Origin: Endozoicomonas sp965261315
GTDB lineage: Bacteria; Pseudomonadota; Gammaproteobacteria; Pseudomonadales; Endozoicomonadaceae
DNA: 64,000 bases
Assembly (NCBI GenBank): GCA_965261315.1
Contig: CBDHDM010000006.1
Location: 4,330-68,329 of the forward strand
Reading direction: 5' to 3'
The position numbers were made by a program, and so were the translations under genes. A model generated the notes under the pieces. It searched no databases, had not been told where the DNA came from, and saw only the letters and a program-made list of their open reading frames with translations. Numbering within the stretch: position 1 is the stretch's first letter; each line of letters begins with the position of its first letter. Below are positions 16,255 to 25,878 of this stretch, piece by piece.

Positions 16255-19200
16255 CAGTTATTCATCAAGATATCAAACACGGCAGCACTGTGCTGGCGGC
16301 TGGTGGTCATATCCCAGCCTGCCAGCCCCTTCAGGGTATTGCGGATCTGCTTTTTCATGTCCGGATGAATTTCCTTTTTCTCCTTCCAGATAGGGCTGGC
16401 CAGAATGGTACTGAGCATGGGGTCGGCAAACAGTGCGCGGGTCCATTGTCTGGCCAGATCTTCACTACTGTCTCCCGCCAGTTCGGCATTAAGATAGTCA
16501 AAAACCCCCACCTTCGCCGGTGTTTCAAAACCGGCACTGCTGGCCCCGGCATTGCGCTCATTAATACGCTGGATAAACAGATCCAGTTGCCGCAGGAACT
16601 CAGCCTGTTCCACACGGCCTTCTTTTTCTTTGGCCAGCAGTCGGTTGAGTTCCTCCTGCAACTGGCCATAAAAGCCGGGGTTCTTCTGCAGGCCTGTGCG
16701 GATGGTTTCCTTAAGCTGATTCTTTTTGCGCAGTGCCAGGCTGCCGGCACCTTGTAGCCGCTTTAGCCGATCCATCTCTTTGGTGTCGAAGATCGAGACC
16801 TCTTTGCACAACAGACTGCGGACTTCATCGGCTTCCACATGGTCGTCGAGCAGTTGCTGGAGCAGGGCGGATTCCAGCTGGTTCAGCGGGCCTTTGTAAG
16901 CCGCCTGTGGCAACTTGTTGCGCAGCGCCATTTTGATTTCGCCCAGAGTTTTGAAGTAGGGCTTATAACGGGCGCCGCGCTCATCCGGCAGCACGACATC
17001 CAGTCGTTTATTAAACTCGGTAAAGGCCGCCAGAAAGTCTTCCACCGCATCCAGTCGTTTATCCGGGTCAAGCCACAGGTCGGCATCGGTCTTATAAGCT
17101 TCCGGTGCTTTTATCAAATCATGCTTTTTCGGCAGCAGCGACAGCACTTTCTGCAGTGCCGCTTCCAGCTTCGGCAGCTCGCTGTTGATGTCCGTCCATA
17201 TCTGCTCCTGTTGAACGTCGCCACCGTAAATCTCCAGGGCATGGTCGAGGGCATCAACAACGCCGTAATAGTCTATGATGTACCCGGCATTCTTGCCTTT
17301 ACGGGTCCGGTTTACCCGGGCGATGGCCTGCAGCAGCGTGTGCTCCTTCAACGGCTTGTCCAGATAGAGGGTGCTGACGATGGGCGCATCCCAGCCGGTC
17401 AGTAGCATATCGGAGACAATCAGCAGCCCGATATTGTTGAACCGGGTTTCCTGATCGGTGTTCTGCGCTTCATCACCGTAGGTTTTTTTAAACAGTTCGT
17501 TGACCAGTTGGGGGATTTCATCAGAGGGCACAGCCACCGGGGTTTTGCCTGCCTTCTGTTCGGCCCGCACCCGTTCTTCAATGGTTTGCAGCGGTTTGTT
17601 GACCTGATAGATGGCGGCAGCTTCCTGCACCTGGTCAACACCGGTGCGACTATCGGTCATGCTGCCGAGGGAAATCACCACCCGGCTCTCAAAGGTTGCC
17701 TGCCCGGTTGCCTGCCGCTCCGCCATTATGGCATCCAGGGTATCTTTGTAGCGCACCGCCATCTCCCGGCCATTGCACACCAACAGGCCTTTAAAGCCCC
17801 GTGGTTTAACACTGGTGAGAAAATGTTCCACCAGATGCCGGGCATTCTCGCTGATGCGACCTTTCGCCGAGCGTCGTCTTTTCAGCAGTTCCTGTCGCAG
17901 CTTTGCCTGACGGCCTTCGTCTACTTTGCCGAACTGCTTTTTAAAGGCGGCATCCAGTTCCGCTTTCACCGTCTGCTCGCTGATGCCTTCCAGGTACTTG
18001 ATGGGCAGGGTTGCACCATCGGCCACGGCTTCATCCAGCCGGTAGGTGTCGATGTAGTCACCAGCCCCGAATTCGCTCAGGGTATTGCGGTCTTTCTTCG
18101 AGATGGGGGGTACCGGTAAAGGCGACAAACTTGGCCTTGGGTAAGCTGGCGCGCATAAACGCTGCCAGAAACCCGTACTGGCTGCGATGGGCTTCATCCA
18201 CCATGACGTAGAAATTAGGTTTGTTGCTCAGTACCCGAAAGTCCACTGCCTCACGGCTTTGCTCCGCCCATTTGGGTGGCAGGGGATTGCCGTTATTGTC
18301 TAACACGCCAAACTGACTGTTTTTGTCCGTACAGATGAAAAACTGGCCGTCCTGATGGATGCGGCGCACCCTGGTTCGGTTTAACCCATTCTCCGCCTCT
18401 TCATCGTCGGCTGAGGCTGGTGTTAGCGGTTTGCCATCCCGTTCCTGAAACTTCTGGACAGTGCTGGTGAAAATGCCGCCATAATCGTTGGAAAGCATCT
18501 GTTCCAGTCCCGCCACCGAAGGCGCTTTCATCGGGCTCAGGCCGATATTGCGAAAGGTGTTACTGATCTGCCGGTCCAGGTCAGTACGGTCGGTAAGTAC
18601 AAGGATACTGGGGTTACCCAGGCCGGTGCTCGGTGCCCGCAGCAATCGCGCCAGATACGCCATGGTCAGTGATTTGCCGCTGCCCTGAGTATGCCAGACT
18701 ACACCCCCTTTATCGTCTTTGGTCAGTCGCGTTAAGGCTTTGTTGACCGCCCGCCACTGCTGATAGCGGGGCAGCTTTTTCAGGGTGCGGCCATCCTCCA
18801 GTTCAAACAGCACAAAATGGCTGACCAGTTGCAGAAAGCGGGAGGGTTCAAACAACGCCCAGAGCAGGCGCTGCTGTTCGGTGATTGGCTCATCGCTAAG
18901 GGCACTAACCCGCTGTTCTTCTTCTGGCTCAAGACGATAACGGAGGTAGAAGGCTTCCGGCGTAAAGATCGCTCCGTACAATCCTTCATTGCGGTTAATG
19001 GCCACGCAGACCTGATTGTAGAGAAAGTGGCGGGGGTGGCTGTTCTGGTAGCTCAGTAACTGCTGAATGCCCTGACTGATCTTAACGTGGCTGGCCTTGC
19101 ATTCGATAATGGCCAGCGGGACGCCATTGATAAACAACAGCAGGTCCGGCTTGAACCGGTCACCCTCACTGTTGCTGCCCACGTATTGATCCACCACATG

Positions 19201-19611
19201 AAAGGTGTTGTCTAACACGTTGTCAGGGTTGAAAAAACGAACACTGCGAAGGCGGCCATCATTGTCTTTAATCTGAATATTGCCCTGATGGACGACGTTC
19301 TGCCAGAACGATTCGTTAGCGGCCATCAGCGGCTCGGAAGAAGCACCGGCAGAGGCAAACCCGGCGCCGAACTGGCGCAGCTCCCGCAGTGCCGTTTCCA
19401 CACTGCCACTCACATCGGCAAGCCAGGGGTTCAGGGCCAGCAGGCGATCACGGAGAATATCGGTCAGCAGGGGCGGCAGGTGGCGGTGTTCCTGTTGCAG
19501 GCCAACGAACTTGCCGGGCAGATGGGTATAGCCCAGGGTTTCCAGCCAGTGGATGGCGGGGCGTTCTACGCCTGTCAGCTCCGGAGCGCTGCTTTGTCTG
19601 TCGACATCCAT
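16254..19611 (-). pseudogene. hsdR: Type I restriction enzyme R subunit HsdR, one frameshift
   Basis: The motor and nuclease subunit of a Type I restriction-modification complex, roughly 1,118 residues if joined. The N-terminal PD-(D/E)XK nuclease is seen as KPDLLLFINGVPLAIIECKA, and the helicase has Walker A (HTQGSGKSLTMA) and VMVDEAHRSQYG (DEAH). The frame breaks right after FTGTP: a run of six C on the coding strand (18102-18107) should be five, after which ISKKDRNTLSEFGAGDYIDTY continues in the other frame to RVNRTRKGKNAGYIIDYYG and the helical C-terminus. Everything else is intact, so a sequence error is as likely as a real mutation. It overlaps the YhcG-like gene upstream and the YgjP-like gene downstream. 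Confidence 0.9.
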
Positions 19612-20663
19612 TATTTTTCATCCTGTTTTCCGAGCCAGGCTCGGGCGCTGCGACTGGCCTGCTGCAGACGATGCTCCAATGCTTCTTTGGATGGTATAGC
19701 GGTCAGGTAGTCCGCCACATGGATGCCGCTTTTATCCAGTTCCAGCAGTTCCACCTCGGGATCGTTCTTTCCACTGCAAAGGATAATGCCCAGCGGAGGG
19801 TTTTCATCGGGTTCCTGTTCGTATTTCGCCAGCCAGCGCAGGTAGAGTTCCATCTGCCCCTTGTACTCCGCTTTGAACCGGCCCACCTTTAAGTCAACTG
19901 CCACCAGGCGTTTGAGCTTGCGGTTGTAGAAGAGCAGGTCGATGTAAAAATCGTCATTGCCGATCTGGATGCGATGCTGGCGACCGATAAAGGTGAAGCC
20001 CGTACCCAGCTCCAGCAGAAACTGTTGGATATCCCGGAGAATGGCGTCTTCCAGGTCTTTTTCCAGCCAGGTGTCATTGAGTTTCAGAAAGTCCAGAACG
20101 TAAGGGTCTTTGAGTACCATGCCCTCATTAAACCGGCCTTGTTCCCGTAACATGGTGAGTTCTTTGACGATGGTCATCTCCGGCTTTCTGGAGATGGCCG
20201 TTCTTTCAAACAGCAGTTTGTCGATGCGGTCATCCAGAGTACGCACAGACCACCGTTCCTGAATGGCCATGGTCTGGTAAAAATCCCGTTTCAGCGAGTC
20301 GTCAACCGCAAGCAGCAGTACAAAGTGGCTCCAGCTCAATTGTGCAGACAGTGTCTGCACAATCTGCTGATCGGGGTACAGTTCGGCAAAGCGTACCATC
20401 TGGGCCAGGTTCCGTTTGGACCAGCCCCGGCCAAAATCAGCGGTAAGTTGTCTGGCCAGGTCGGCAATCACCTGCTTGCCGTATTCGGCCCGCTCGCCGT
20501 TCAGCACCTCCGAATGAATGCGCTGCCCCACCTGCCAGTAGAGCAGGGTGAGTTCGGCATTAACGGCCACCGCAGCCCGCTGGCGGGCGGACTGGATCAG
20601 CTCTTTCACTTCACCAAGCAATTGCGGGTTGTCAGGTGATGACGGCGGTGCGCTTTGGGTCAT
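19611..20663 (-). CDS. YhcG-type PD-(D/E)XK nuclease family protein (DUF1016)
   Basis: A 350-residue protein with the DUF1016 N-terminal helical domain (LLYWQVGQRIHSEVL, GWSKRNLAQMVRFAELYP, LSWSHFVLLL) and a C-terminal nuclease-fold domain (RIQIGNDDFYIDLLFYNRKLKRLVAVDLKVG), whose D...D-x-K pattern fits a PD-(D/E)XK active site. Such proteins are frequently encoded inside Type I R-M operons, where their role is not settled; auxiliary nuclease or anti-phage activity has been proposed. The start overlaps the hsdS stop (ATGA) and the stop overlaps the hsdR start, so expression is coupled to both. Confidence 0.88.
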   Translation of the reverse strand: MTQSAPPSSPDNPQLLGEVKELIQSARQRAAVAVNAELTLLYWQVGQRIHSEVLNGERAEYGKQVIADLARQLTADFGRGWSKRNLAQMVRFAELYPDQQIVQTLSAQLSWSHFVLLLAVDDSLKRDFYQTMAIQERWSVRTLDDRIDKLLFERTAISRKPEMTIVKELTMLREQGRFNEGMVLKDPYVLDFLKLNDTWLEKDLEDAILRDIQQFLLELGTGFTFIGRQHRIQIGNDDFYIDLLFYNRKLKRLVAVDLKVGRFKAEYKGQMELYLRWLAKYEQEPDENPPLGIILCSGKNDPEVELLELDKSGIHVADYLTAIPSKEALEHRLQQASRSARAWLGKQDEK

Positions 20664-21994
20664 TGGCAGCTGGACTCCTGTTCTGTGGTTACCCGGAGCT
20701 GGCCGGTGAGCAGTTTTTGCATCAGGCCTTTTTTGAGGTGTTGGGTTTGGTTTTTTTTCCGTGAGAGGTGATCAATTTTCCGGTTGACGGAGGTTAACAC
20801 CGCCATGATTTGACGTTGTTCTTCAAGAGGTGGAAGTAGAACCGAAAAAGCTTTGAGCTGTGAAGAGTTGATGCTGGCCAGGTTGGTGGTTTGTTTGGCA
20901 CAGCTTAGAAAGTATTTCTTACCGAGTTCACTACCTGACAGGCTGGATAGGTAGCTTGGAAGAAGCCTGCTGGCATTGCACCGTACTGCAAAAACATGAT
21001 TCTGATGTAAACATGGTGCTATTTGTCCAGACCAGATGTCGCCACGACCCAACTTGTCCAGATCGCCACCTTCAGTCATAAGAACATCGCCTGGCTGGAG
21101 CAAGTAACGATCAATCTGTGATCGTTCAATATCGATTAGTTTGATTTCGTTAAGATCCAGATAGCCATCTTTTACGTTTGCGACGCGCAGATAAGGCAGT
21201 GAGATTGGGTCTTTCAGGTTTGTTTTACCCTTGGCTACACCGGTTCTGACAGTTGCCAAGTCAAAAAGCGGAATGATATCCCACCCAGCCGGAATCCTCC
21301 CAAGCTCGCTATCCTTGAACTCGGTATGGGGCTGCCAGTGACCGTTTGCATCTCGGGTGCCTATGCCCTGGGAAAAGAGTCGTTGCATCAGCCCTTTCTT
21401 CAGGGTGCGGGTGGCGGTGATTTTCCGGTCGATCAGGTCCAGCTTGTTATCGACGGCGGAAAGGATGCTGGCGATTTTTTGTTGTTCGCAACGAGGTGGA
21501 ACAGGGATTTGAAATGCCTTGATTCTTGTTAAAGCAAGTTTAGGTTGCGCGTTGTTTGTGGATTCAGCACTAATAAGGTTTTGAATTATCTCGGATGATA
21601 ATACGTAATAAAGAAAGCCTTGTGATATACGGATATTAGTTATTTTGTTTGCGTTTTCAGTAAGGTTGGCACCGTCTAATGATTCAGGAACAAACCCAAT
21701 AATCCCTAACGTGCCAGCAACGGAAATGAAAAGGTCATTACGAGAAATCGTATATTGGGCTATTTTTTTTTGGATATGTTCAGGTACGTAGCGTATGTCG
21801 TCTAAACAAACACCACCGTTAACCATGTCACTTACTCTGATATATGGATAAGGTGTTGGCTGATCAACTAGCAATTCACCTTTTGGTAGTCGCTTACCGC
21901 CTTTAACGTCAGCAATATCTCCTATGGTAGCTATTTGCCAGTCACAGGGTATTTCTAAAACTGGATGTATTTTTAATTCAGAAGGTTGTGCCAT
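20660..21994 (-). CDS. hsdS: Type I restriction-modification specificity subunit HsdS
   Basis: The DNA-recognition subunit (444 residues from the chosen ATG at 21994). Two target-recognition domains are seen, each followed by a conserved helical spacer: first WQIATIGDIADVKGGKRLPKG with PRCEQQKIASILSAVDNKLDLID, then WDIIPLFDLATVRTGVAKG with PPLEEQRQIMAVLTSVNRKIDHL. The frame is open upstream to 22231, but that part is translated repeat sequence (VIPAKAGIQ is the signature of the interspersed repeat) and is not hsdS. GAGGTAG just before 21994 is the likely ribosome-binding site and appears to be a duplicate of the one at the end of hsdM. Confidence 0.92.
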   Translation of the reverse strand: MAQPSELKIHPVLEIPCDWQIATIGDIADVKGGKRLPKGELLVDQPTPYPYIRVSDMVNGGVCLDDIRYVPEHIQKKIAQYTISRNDLFISVAGTLGIIGFVPESLDGANLTENANKITNIRISQGFLYYVLSSEIIQNLISAESTNNAQPKLALTRIKAFQIPVPPRCEQQKIASILSAVDNKLDLIDRKITATRTLKKGLMQRLFSQGIGTRDANGHWQPHTEFKDSELGRIPAGWDIIPLFDLATVRTGVAKGKTNLKDPISLPYLRVANVKDGYLDLNEIKLIDIERSQIDRYLLQPGDVLMTEGGDLDKLGRGDIWSGQIAPCLHQNHVFAVRCNASRLLPSYLSSLSGSELGKKYFLSCAKQTTNLASINSSQLKAFSVLLPPLEEQRQIMAVLTSVNRKIDHLSRKKNQTQHLKKGLMQKLLTGQLRVTTEQESSCQ

Positions 21995-22014
21995 CACGCT
22001 ACCTCGACCTGTGA

Positions 22015-22141
22015 CTCGTTCCCACGGCCACGGTCCCCCGTGGGAATGCCTACCGGACTTTCCTGAAATGACGCGGAGAACATTAGGGTCTGAGGCTTTG
22101 CGGTATTGGGTATGCATTCCCACGCAGAGCATGGGAACGAG
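22015..22141. repeat. MITE-like palindromic repeat between hsdM and hsdS
   Basis: Terminal inverted repeats CTCGTTCCCACG (22015) and CATGGGAACGAG (ending 22141), with inner copies CGTGGGAATGC and GCATTCCCACG. This GTTCCCACG...CGTGGGAAT motif is a familiar dispersed repeat in several gammaproteobacteria. The segment is noncoding and separates two genes that probably once overlapped. Confidence 0.7.
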
Positions 22142-22169
22142 GAGTAACCAGTAGGTAATGCGGCAACCA

Positions 22170-23822
22170 TCACGCCACCTCCACAGCTGGATTCCCGCCT
22201 TCGCGGGAATGACGGGAAGGCGTAAGGCCAAGCTCCGTCAGATAACCATCTAACTCAGTATCCACAGCCACCATCTGCCGATCCAAGTCAGCCAGCTCCG
22301 TCAGCACAGCGGGAATATCCACCTGATCTTCCGGTTCAGAGGTGTCGATATAACGGGCAATATTCAGGTTGTAATCGTTGGCGGCGATCTCATCCATATC
22401 GACGATACGACAATATTTGTCTTCATCGGTCTGCTGTTCAACCGCTGCCGTGTAAGCCCCGTGAATATGGTCGATATCCTGCACCCGCAGGCTGTTCTGG
22501 TTCTTGCCTTCGTGAAATTCACGGCTGGCGTCGATAAAGATCACCTTATTCTTCAGCGTCGCTGGTTTCTGCTTGTTGATGACCAGGATACAGGCCGGAA
22601 TGCCGGTGTTGTAGAACAGCGCAGAAGGCAGGCCGATCACCGCTTCAATACGGTCGCCGGGCAGTTTGCTGTTGCCCGCCAGCAGACCGGTGCGGATTTT
22701 CCCTTCTTCACCACCCCGGAACAGCACACCGTGGGGCAGCACGACACCCAGGCGACCGTTGTCTTTCAGGCTGGCCAGCATGTGCTGCACAAAGGCCAAA
22801 TCGGCGTAACCCCTGGGCGGGATGCCGTAGCCCAGACGACCGTAAGGGTCGCTCAGGTCTTTCTTATAGTTGGGGGCGACTTCTTGCTCTTTGCCGTCTT
22901 TGCCCACTTTCGTTTTCAGGTTCACTTCCAGCGGTGTCCACCACTGCTTGGCGGAAAACGGCGGATTGGCGATCACCCGGTCAAAGGTTTTCAGGCTGCG
23001 GTCACCGTCTTTATGGAGCGGCCTGACCAGGGTGTCGCCCCGTTCCAGAAACGCTTCCATGTTGTGCAGGTACAGGTTCAGTTTGCCAATGGCCCAGGTG
23101 CCGAGGTTCTTTTCCTGACCGTAAAGGGCGATGTTCGGCGTGGTGGCCGTGAGTTTACCGCCGGGCAGTTCTGCCACATGGTGGGCGCTCTCGACCAGCA
23201 TACCGCCGCAGCCGCAGGTGGGGTCGTAAACGGTCTGCCCCGGTTGCGGGTCAAGCAGGCGCACCAGCAACTGTACCACCGGCTTCGGCGTGTAGAATTC
23301 GCCGCCTTTTTTACCGGCGTCGTCGGCGAATTTGGCGATCAGGTATTCGTAGGCATCGCCCAGCATATCCGCCTTGTACAGACTGCCGTTGCCCAGATGG
23401 TATTTGTTGAAGTGGCGCAGCAGCCGTTCCAGCAGTTTGTCGCCCAGCTTTTTTTTGTCACCGAAGCTGGTGGCGGTGAGTACACCTTCAAGGTACGGAT
23501 TCCGGGCTTCGATTTCGCCAAAGGCTTCGTCGATGTATTCGCCGATATGCTGGGTGTGCTTGATGATGTAATCCCAGCGAGCTTCTTCCGGTACGTAGTG
23601 GCGACCGTCTTCCTTCTCTTCCTCGATGGCCTCATCCCGGGAACAGCCCTCTTCTTCCATGATGGCGGCGATGCGTTCTTCAAAGACGTCGTTATACCGC
23701 TTCAGGAAGATCAGGCCGAATATGTAGTTCTTGAAATCGGAGCTGTCGATGGAACCGCGCATGATATTGGCGGATTCCCACAGCCAGCTTTCCAGGGTGT
23801 CGAGGGTGAGCTTTTGTGACAT
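22170..23822 (-). CDS. hsdM: Type I restriction-modification methyltransferase subunit HsdM
   Basis: A 550-residue N6-adenine DNA methyltransferase. The HsdM N-terminal helical domain (ESWLWESANIMRGSIDSSDFKNYIFGL) is followed by the SAM-binding motif VYDPTCGCGGMLVESA and the catalytic motif IANPPF. After ELGLTP the C-terminus reads SRHSREGGNPAVEVA, which is translated from an interspersed repeat, so the last 15 or so residues are an acquired tail. The stop TGA overlaps an ATG (22170-22168) preceded by GGAGGTGG, which looks like the original hsdS start. It is the first gene of the leftward operon, starting at the ATG at 23822. Confidence 0.94.
   Translation of the reverse strand: MSQKLTLDTLESWLWESANIMRGSIDSSDFKNYIFGLIFLKRYNDVFEERIAAIMEEEGCSRDEAIEEEKEDGRHYVPEEARWDYIIKHTQHIGEYIDEAFGEIEARNPYLEGVLTATSFGDKKKLGDKLLERLLRHFNKYHLGNGSLYKADMLGDAYEYLIAKFADDAGKKGGEFYTPKPVVQLLVRLLDPQPGQTVYDPTCGCGGMLVESAHHVAELPGGKLTATTPNIALYGQEKNLGTWAIGKLNLYLHNMEAFLERGDTLVRPLHKDGDRSLKTFDRVIANPPFSAKQWWTPLEVNLKTKVGKDGKEQEVAPNYKKDLSDPYGRLGYGIPPRGYADLAFVQHMLASLKDNGRLGVVLPHGVLFRGGEEGKIRTGLLAGNSKLPGDRIEAVIGLPSALFYNTGIPACILVINKQKPATLKNKVIFIDASREFHEGKNQNSLRVQDIDHIHGAYTAAVEQQTDEDKYCRIVDMDEIAANDYNLNIARYIDTSEPEDQVDIPAVLTELADLDRQMVAVDTELDGYLTELGLTPSRHSREGGNPAVEVA
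22186..22216. repeat. dRS3-like interspersed repeat (ATTCCC-N8-GGGAAT)
   Basis: ATTCCCGCCTTCGCGGGAAT at 22191-22210 is the widespread repeat often recognised in translation as VIPAKAGIQ or SREGGNP. It lies inside the 3' end of hsdM and supplies the last codons of HsdM. Confidence 0.8.
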
Positions 23823-24035
23823 TGACGTAACCGGTAGCGGGGCAGGGCGCGGGCTGGAGGTGCCCTGTGCGGTGTGTGCCCGTGAATAAATACTGGGCGT
23901 TAGGTTACCGTAAAGGGGGAATAAGGGGTATAGGGGGATTCTGGTTTATATCGTCGTATAAGGATCAGGGGATTGTCCTTAGTGGATGTTATCTGATATT
24001 AAATTGCTGCTGCTAAACAAATGAGGTAATGAGGA

Positions 24036-24998
24036 ATGGATAATAATAAAAAGGAAATACAGAGCCTTGATGAGCTAAAGGAGCTTGCTCGTTGGTTTAG
24101 TGTTGAGGACTATACATATAGACGAAAACCATCATTGATTTGGTTAGCAGGTGCACTGGAAAAGAGGCTCCGTCTAAGAAACTTGAAGGATATGAATGCC
24201 AGAAGGACGTCGTTCTTGATAGATCATTTATTTCAAATCGGATTCCTGAAGGGGTGTCACCGGGACAAGAAATCCTCAAGTGATTCTTTGGATAAGTCGA
24301 ACCGTTGGAATATCTTAACAACTGCTTTTGGGAGTAATCCTTTTAAGTGTAATGACTCATCTGACGACCGTTTTTCTTCTGATTGTTTTCAACAAGCAAT
24401 TTTTGATCAATTCAGGCTTTCCCCTGATCCAGCGTCCCCTTTAAGCTGTATGGATGACTCTACTGTCAGACCGATGAGAAAGTCCGATGCTGAACGTGTA
24501 TTTAAGAAGGCAGAGGAGGAAGGAGTTGATCCGAATCAAGAGTATCGGTTTGACGATATTGGTATTGCTAATAAAACAGAAATGCATTCTGTTACAGATA
24601 TCACAATGGAAGATCAAATCCTGGTTGATGATTTTTTGTTCAAGGTGCATCAGTACAGACGGCGTTATTCAATCGGTGTGAAACCACCAGCCAAACCGGT
24701 GCGGGCATCAAATATCGATAAAATAATTCGATGGCGTATTCTGGCATACATTGACTTCTTGCTATGGAAGGAAATGGAGGGGATAGAGGTCAGTTCCCAC
24801 GTGGCTGTAATTTTTTTGTATCCACAGTATGAATTTGACTCAAAGGCTTTGGAGGGAAAAATTGATAGCCTTGCTACCGCAGCCCTTGACCCAGTGTTTA
24901 TTTCCAACCTCAGGGCGCAAGGCCTAAAGGAACAGCGTGAGGCTGAAGATTTTATTGGATACGTTGGGGATCTGGAATGCATTGACATAGATTCTTAG
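24036..24998 (+). CDS. Hypothetical protein, accessory-region type
   Basis: A 320-residue protein divergent from hsdM, with clearly more AT-rich codon use than the R-M genes. A ribosome-binding site (GAGGTAATGAGGA) precedes the ATG. The sequence is soluble and basic, with WFSVEDYTYRRKPSLIWLAGALEKRL near the start and KIIRWRILAYIDFLLWKEMEGIE toward the end. It may belong to a domain-of-unknown-function family found on integrative islands (DUF6387-like), but I am not sure of that name. The position beside a restriction operon suggests, but does not show, a defence or island-maintenance role. Confidence 0.7.
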   Translation: MDNNKKEIQSLDELKELARWFSVEDYTYRRKPSLIWLAGALEKRLRLRNLKDMNARRTSFLIDHLFQIGFLKGCHRDKKSSSDSLDKSNRWNILTTAFGSNPFKCNDSSDDRFSSDCFQQAIFDQFRLSPDPASPLSCMDDSTVRPMRKSDAERVFKKAEEEGVDPNQEYRFDDIGIANKTEMHSVTDITMEDQILVDDFLFKVHQYRRRYSIGVKPPAKPVRASNIDKIIRWRILAYIDFLLWKEMEGIEVSSHVAVIFLYPQYEFDSKALEGKIDSLATAALDPVFISNLRAQGLKEQREAEDFIGYVGDLECIDIDS

Positions 24999-25144
24999 CC
25001 TGAATTTGTCAAAGAGATTGAATGTCAAGAAATAAAAAAAAATAAAATTTCTCGACGGTTTTTTTTAAATTTTTATCTGCTTCTCTTCGGGTGCTCTGCC
25101 TGCATAAGATGTTTCTGACTCGTAACAAAAGAGCAGGAAGCTTT

Positions 25145-25351
25145 ATGAAGAGAGAACCCCCAAAACACCCCACCTTCCTAAGAAAAGGCAAGGTGGTGGA
25201 TATTACCGGCCTGTCGCCTTCCACCCTGGAAAGGCTGATCAAACAGGGCCTGTTCCCGAAACCAACCTATCTGCACGATAAGTCCCGCATCCCGCTCTGG
25301 CTGGATGAAGTGGTCTACCAGTGGATGCGTGATCTGGCGGATCAGAATTAA
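25145..25351 (+). CDS. AlpA-like prophage/island transcriptional regulator
   Basis: A 68-residue protein with an AlpA/excisionase-type winged helix: FLRKGKVVDITGLSPSTLERLIKQGLFPKP, then SRIPLWLDEVVYQWMRDLAD. AlpA regulators control integrase and excision functions of integrative elements. The start at 25145 is supported by AGGAAG seven bases upstream. It opens a rightward block of small island genes that ends at the integrase. Confidence 0.85.
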   Translation: MKREPPKHPTFLRKGKVVDITGLSPSTLERLIKQGLFPKPTYLHDKSRIPLWLDEVVYQWMRDLADQN

Positions 25352-25360
25352 GGGGCAGCC

Positions 25361-25813
25361 ATGGCGCTGAGTCGGCAGAAAAGTAAAGGTCGCCGGGATG
25401 GCTATAAGTTTTTCGCACTGCCCTATGCCGTAATTGAAAGCCCGAATTTTCAAAAGTTGTCTGGCAGTGCGGCCAAGCTGTTGGTGCAGATGGGATACCA
25501 ACTTCGATTTCAGAAAGGAGGTACCAAAAACAACGGCGACCTGTGTGTGAGCTGGTCAGTAATGAAGGATCAGGGATGGCGTTCCAGGGATACCCTGCAA
25601 CGTGCCCGGAATGAGCTGCTGTACTACGGCTTTATCGAGCAGACCCGGATGGGGCTGGCGATGGTCAAGGGTAAGCCTCATCTCTATGCACTGACCTTTC
25701 TGGCCATTGATGAGTGCGGTGGCAAGCTGGAGGTCGCGGCTACACGGGTGCCATCGGGTAAATGGAAAGAAGAGCGGGCGTTGTATAAACCGCCCGGTAG
25801 AGCAAATACCTGA
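25361..25813 (+). CDS. Hypothetical protein of the integrative module
   Basis: A 150-residue soluble basic protein, 9 bases after the AlpA-like gene and preceded by AAGGGGCAG. The middle part (FQKLSGSAAKLLVQMGYQL, then WSVMKDQGWRSRDTLQRARNELLYYGFIEQT) has the spacing of a winged helix like those found in replication-initiation or plasmid-type proteins. Its likely roles are DNA binding in element replication or control. I do not recognise a named family. Confidence 0.75.
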   Translation: MALSRQKSKGRRDGYKFFALPYAVIESPNFQKLSGSAAKLLVQMGYQLRFQKGGTKNNGDLCVSWSVMKDQGWRSRDTLQRARNELLYYGFIEQTRMGLAMVKGKPHLYALTFLAIDECGGKLEVAATRVPSGKWKEERALYKPPGRANT

Positions 25814-25878
25814 ACTATCACATTCGGCCAGTTGGCGCTGGCTGAACCTAACTAATGCCATTCAGGCAAGGAGCCATT

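Noticed and set aside
17508..18119. A 203-codon plus-strand open frame opposite hsdR.
   Set aside because: Antisense to conserved HsdR helicase sequence; no ribosome-binding site and no family.
22007..22231. An N-terminal extension of HsdS by about 79 residues.
   Set aside because: The extension is translated repeat sequence (VIPAKAGIQ, then the CTCGTTCCC palindrome) and the true start at 21994 has its own ribosome-binding site.
22461..23819. A 452-codon open frame on the plus strand opposite hsdM.
   Set aside because: It is fully antisense to a clear HsdM with all motifs. Its composition (Val, Phe, Gln and His runs) is that of a complementary shadow frame in GC-rich sequence.
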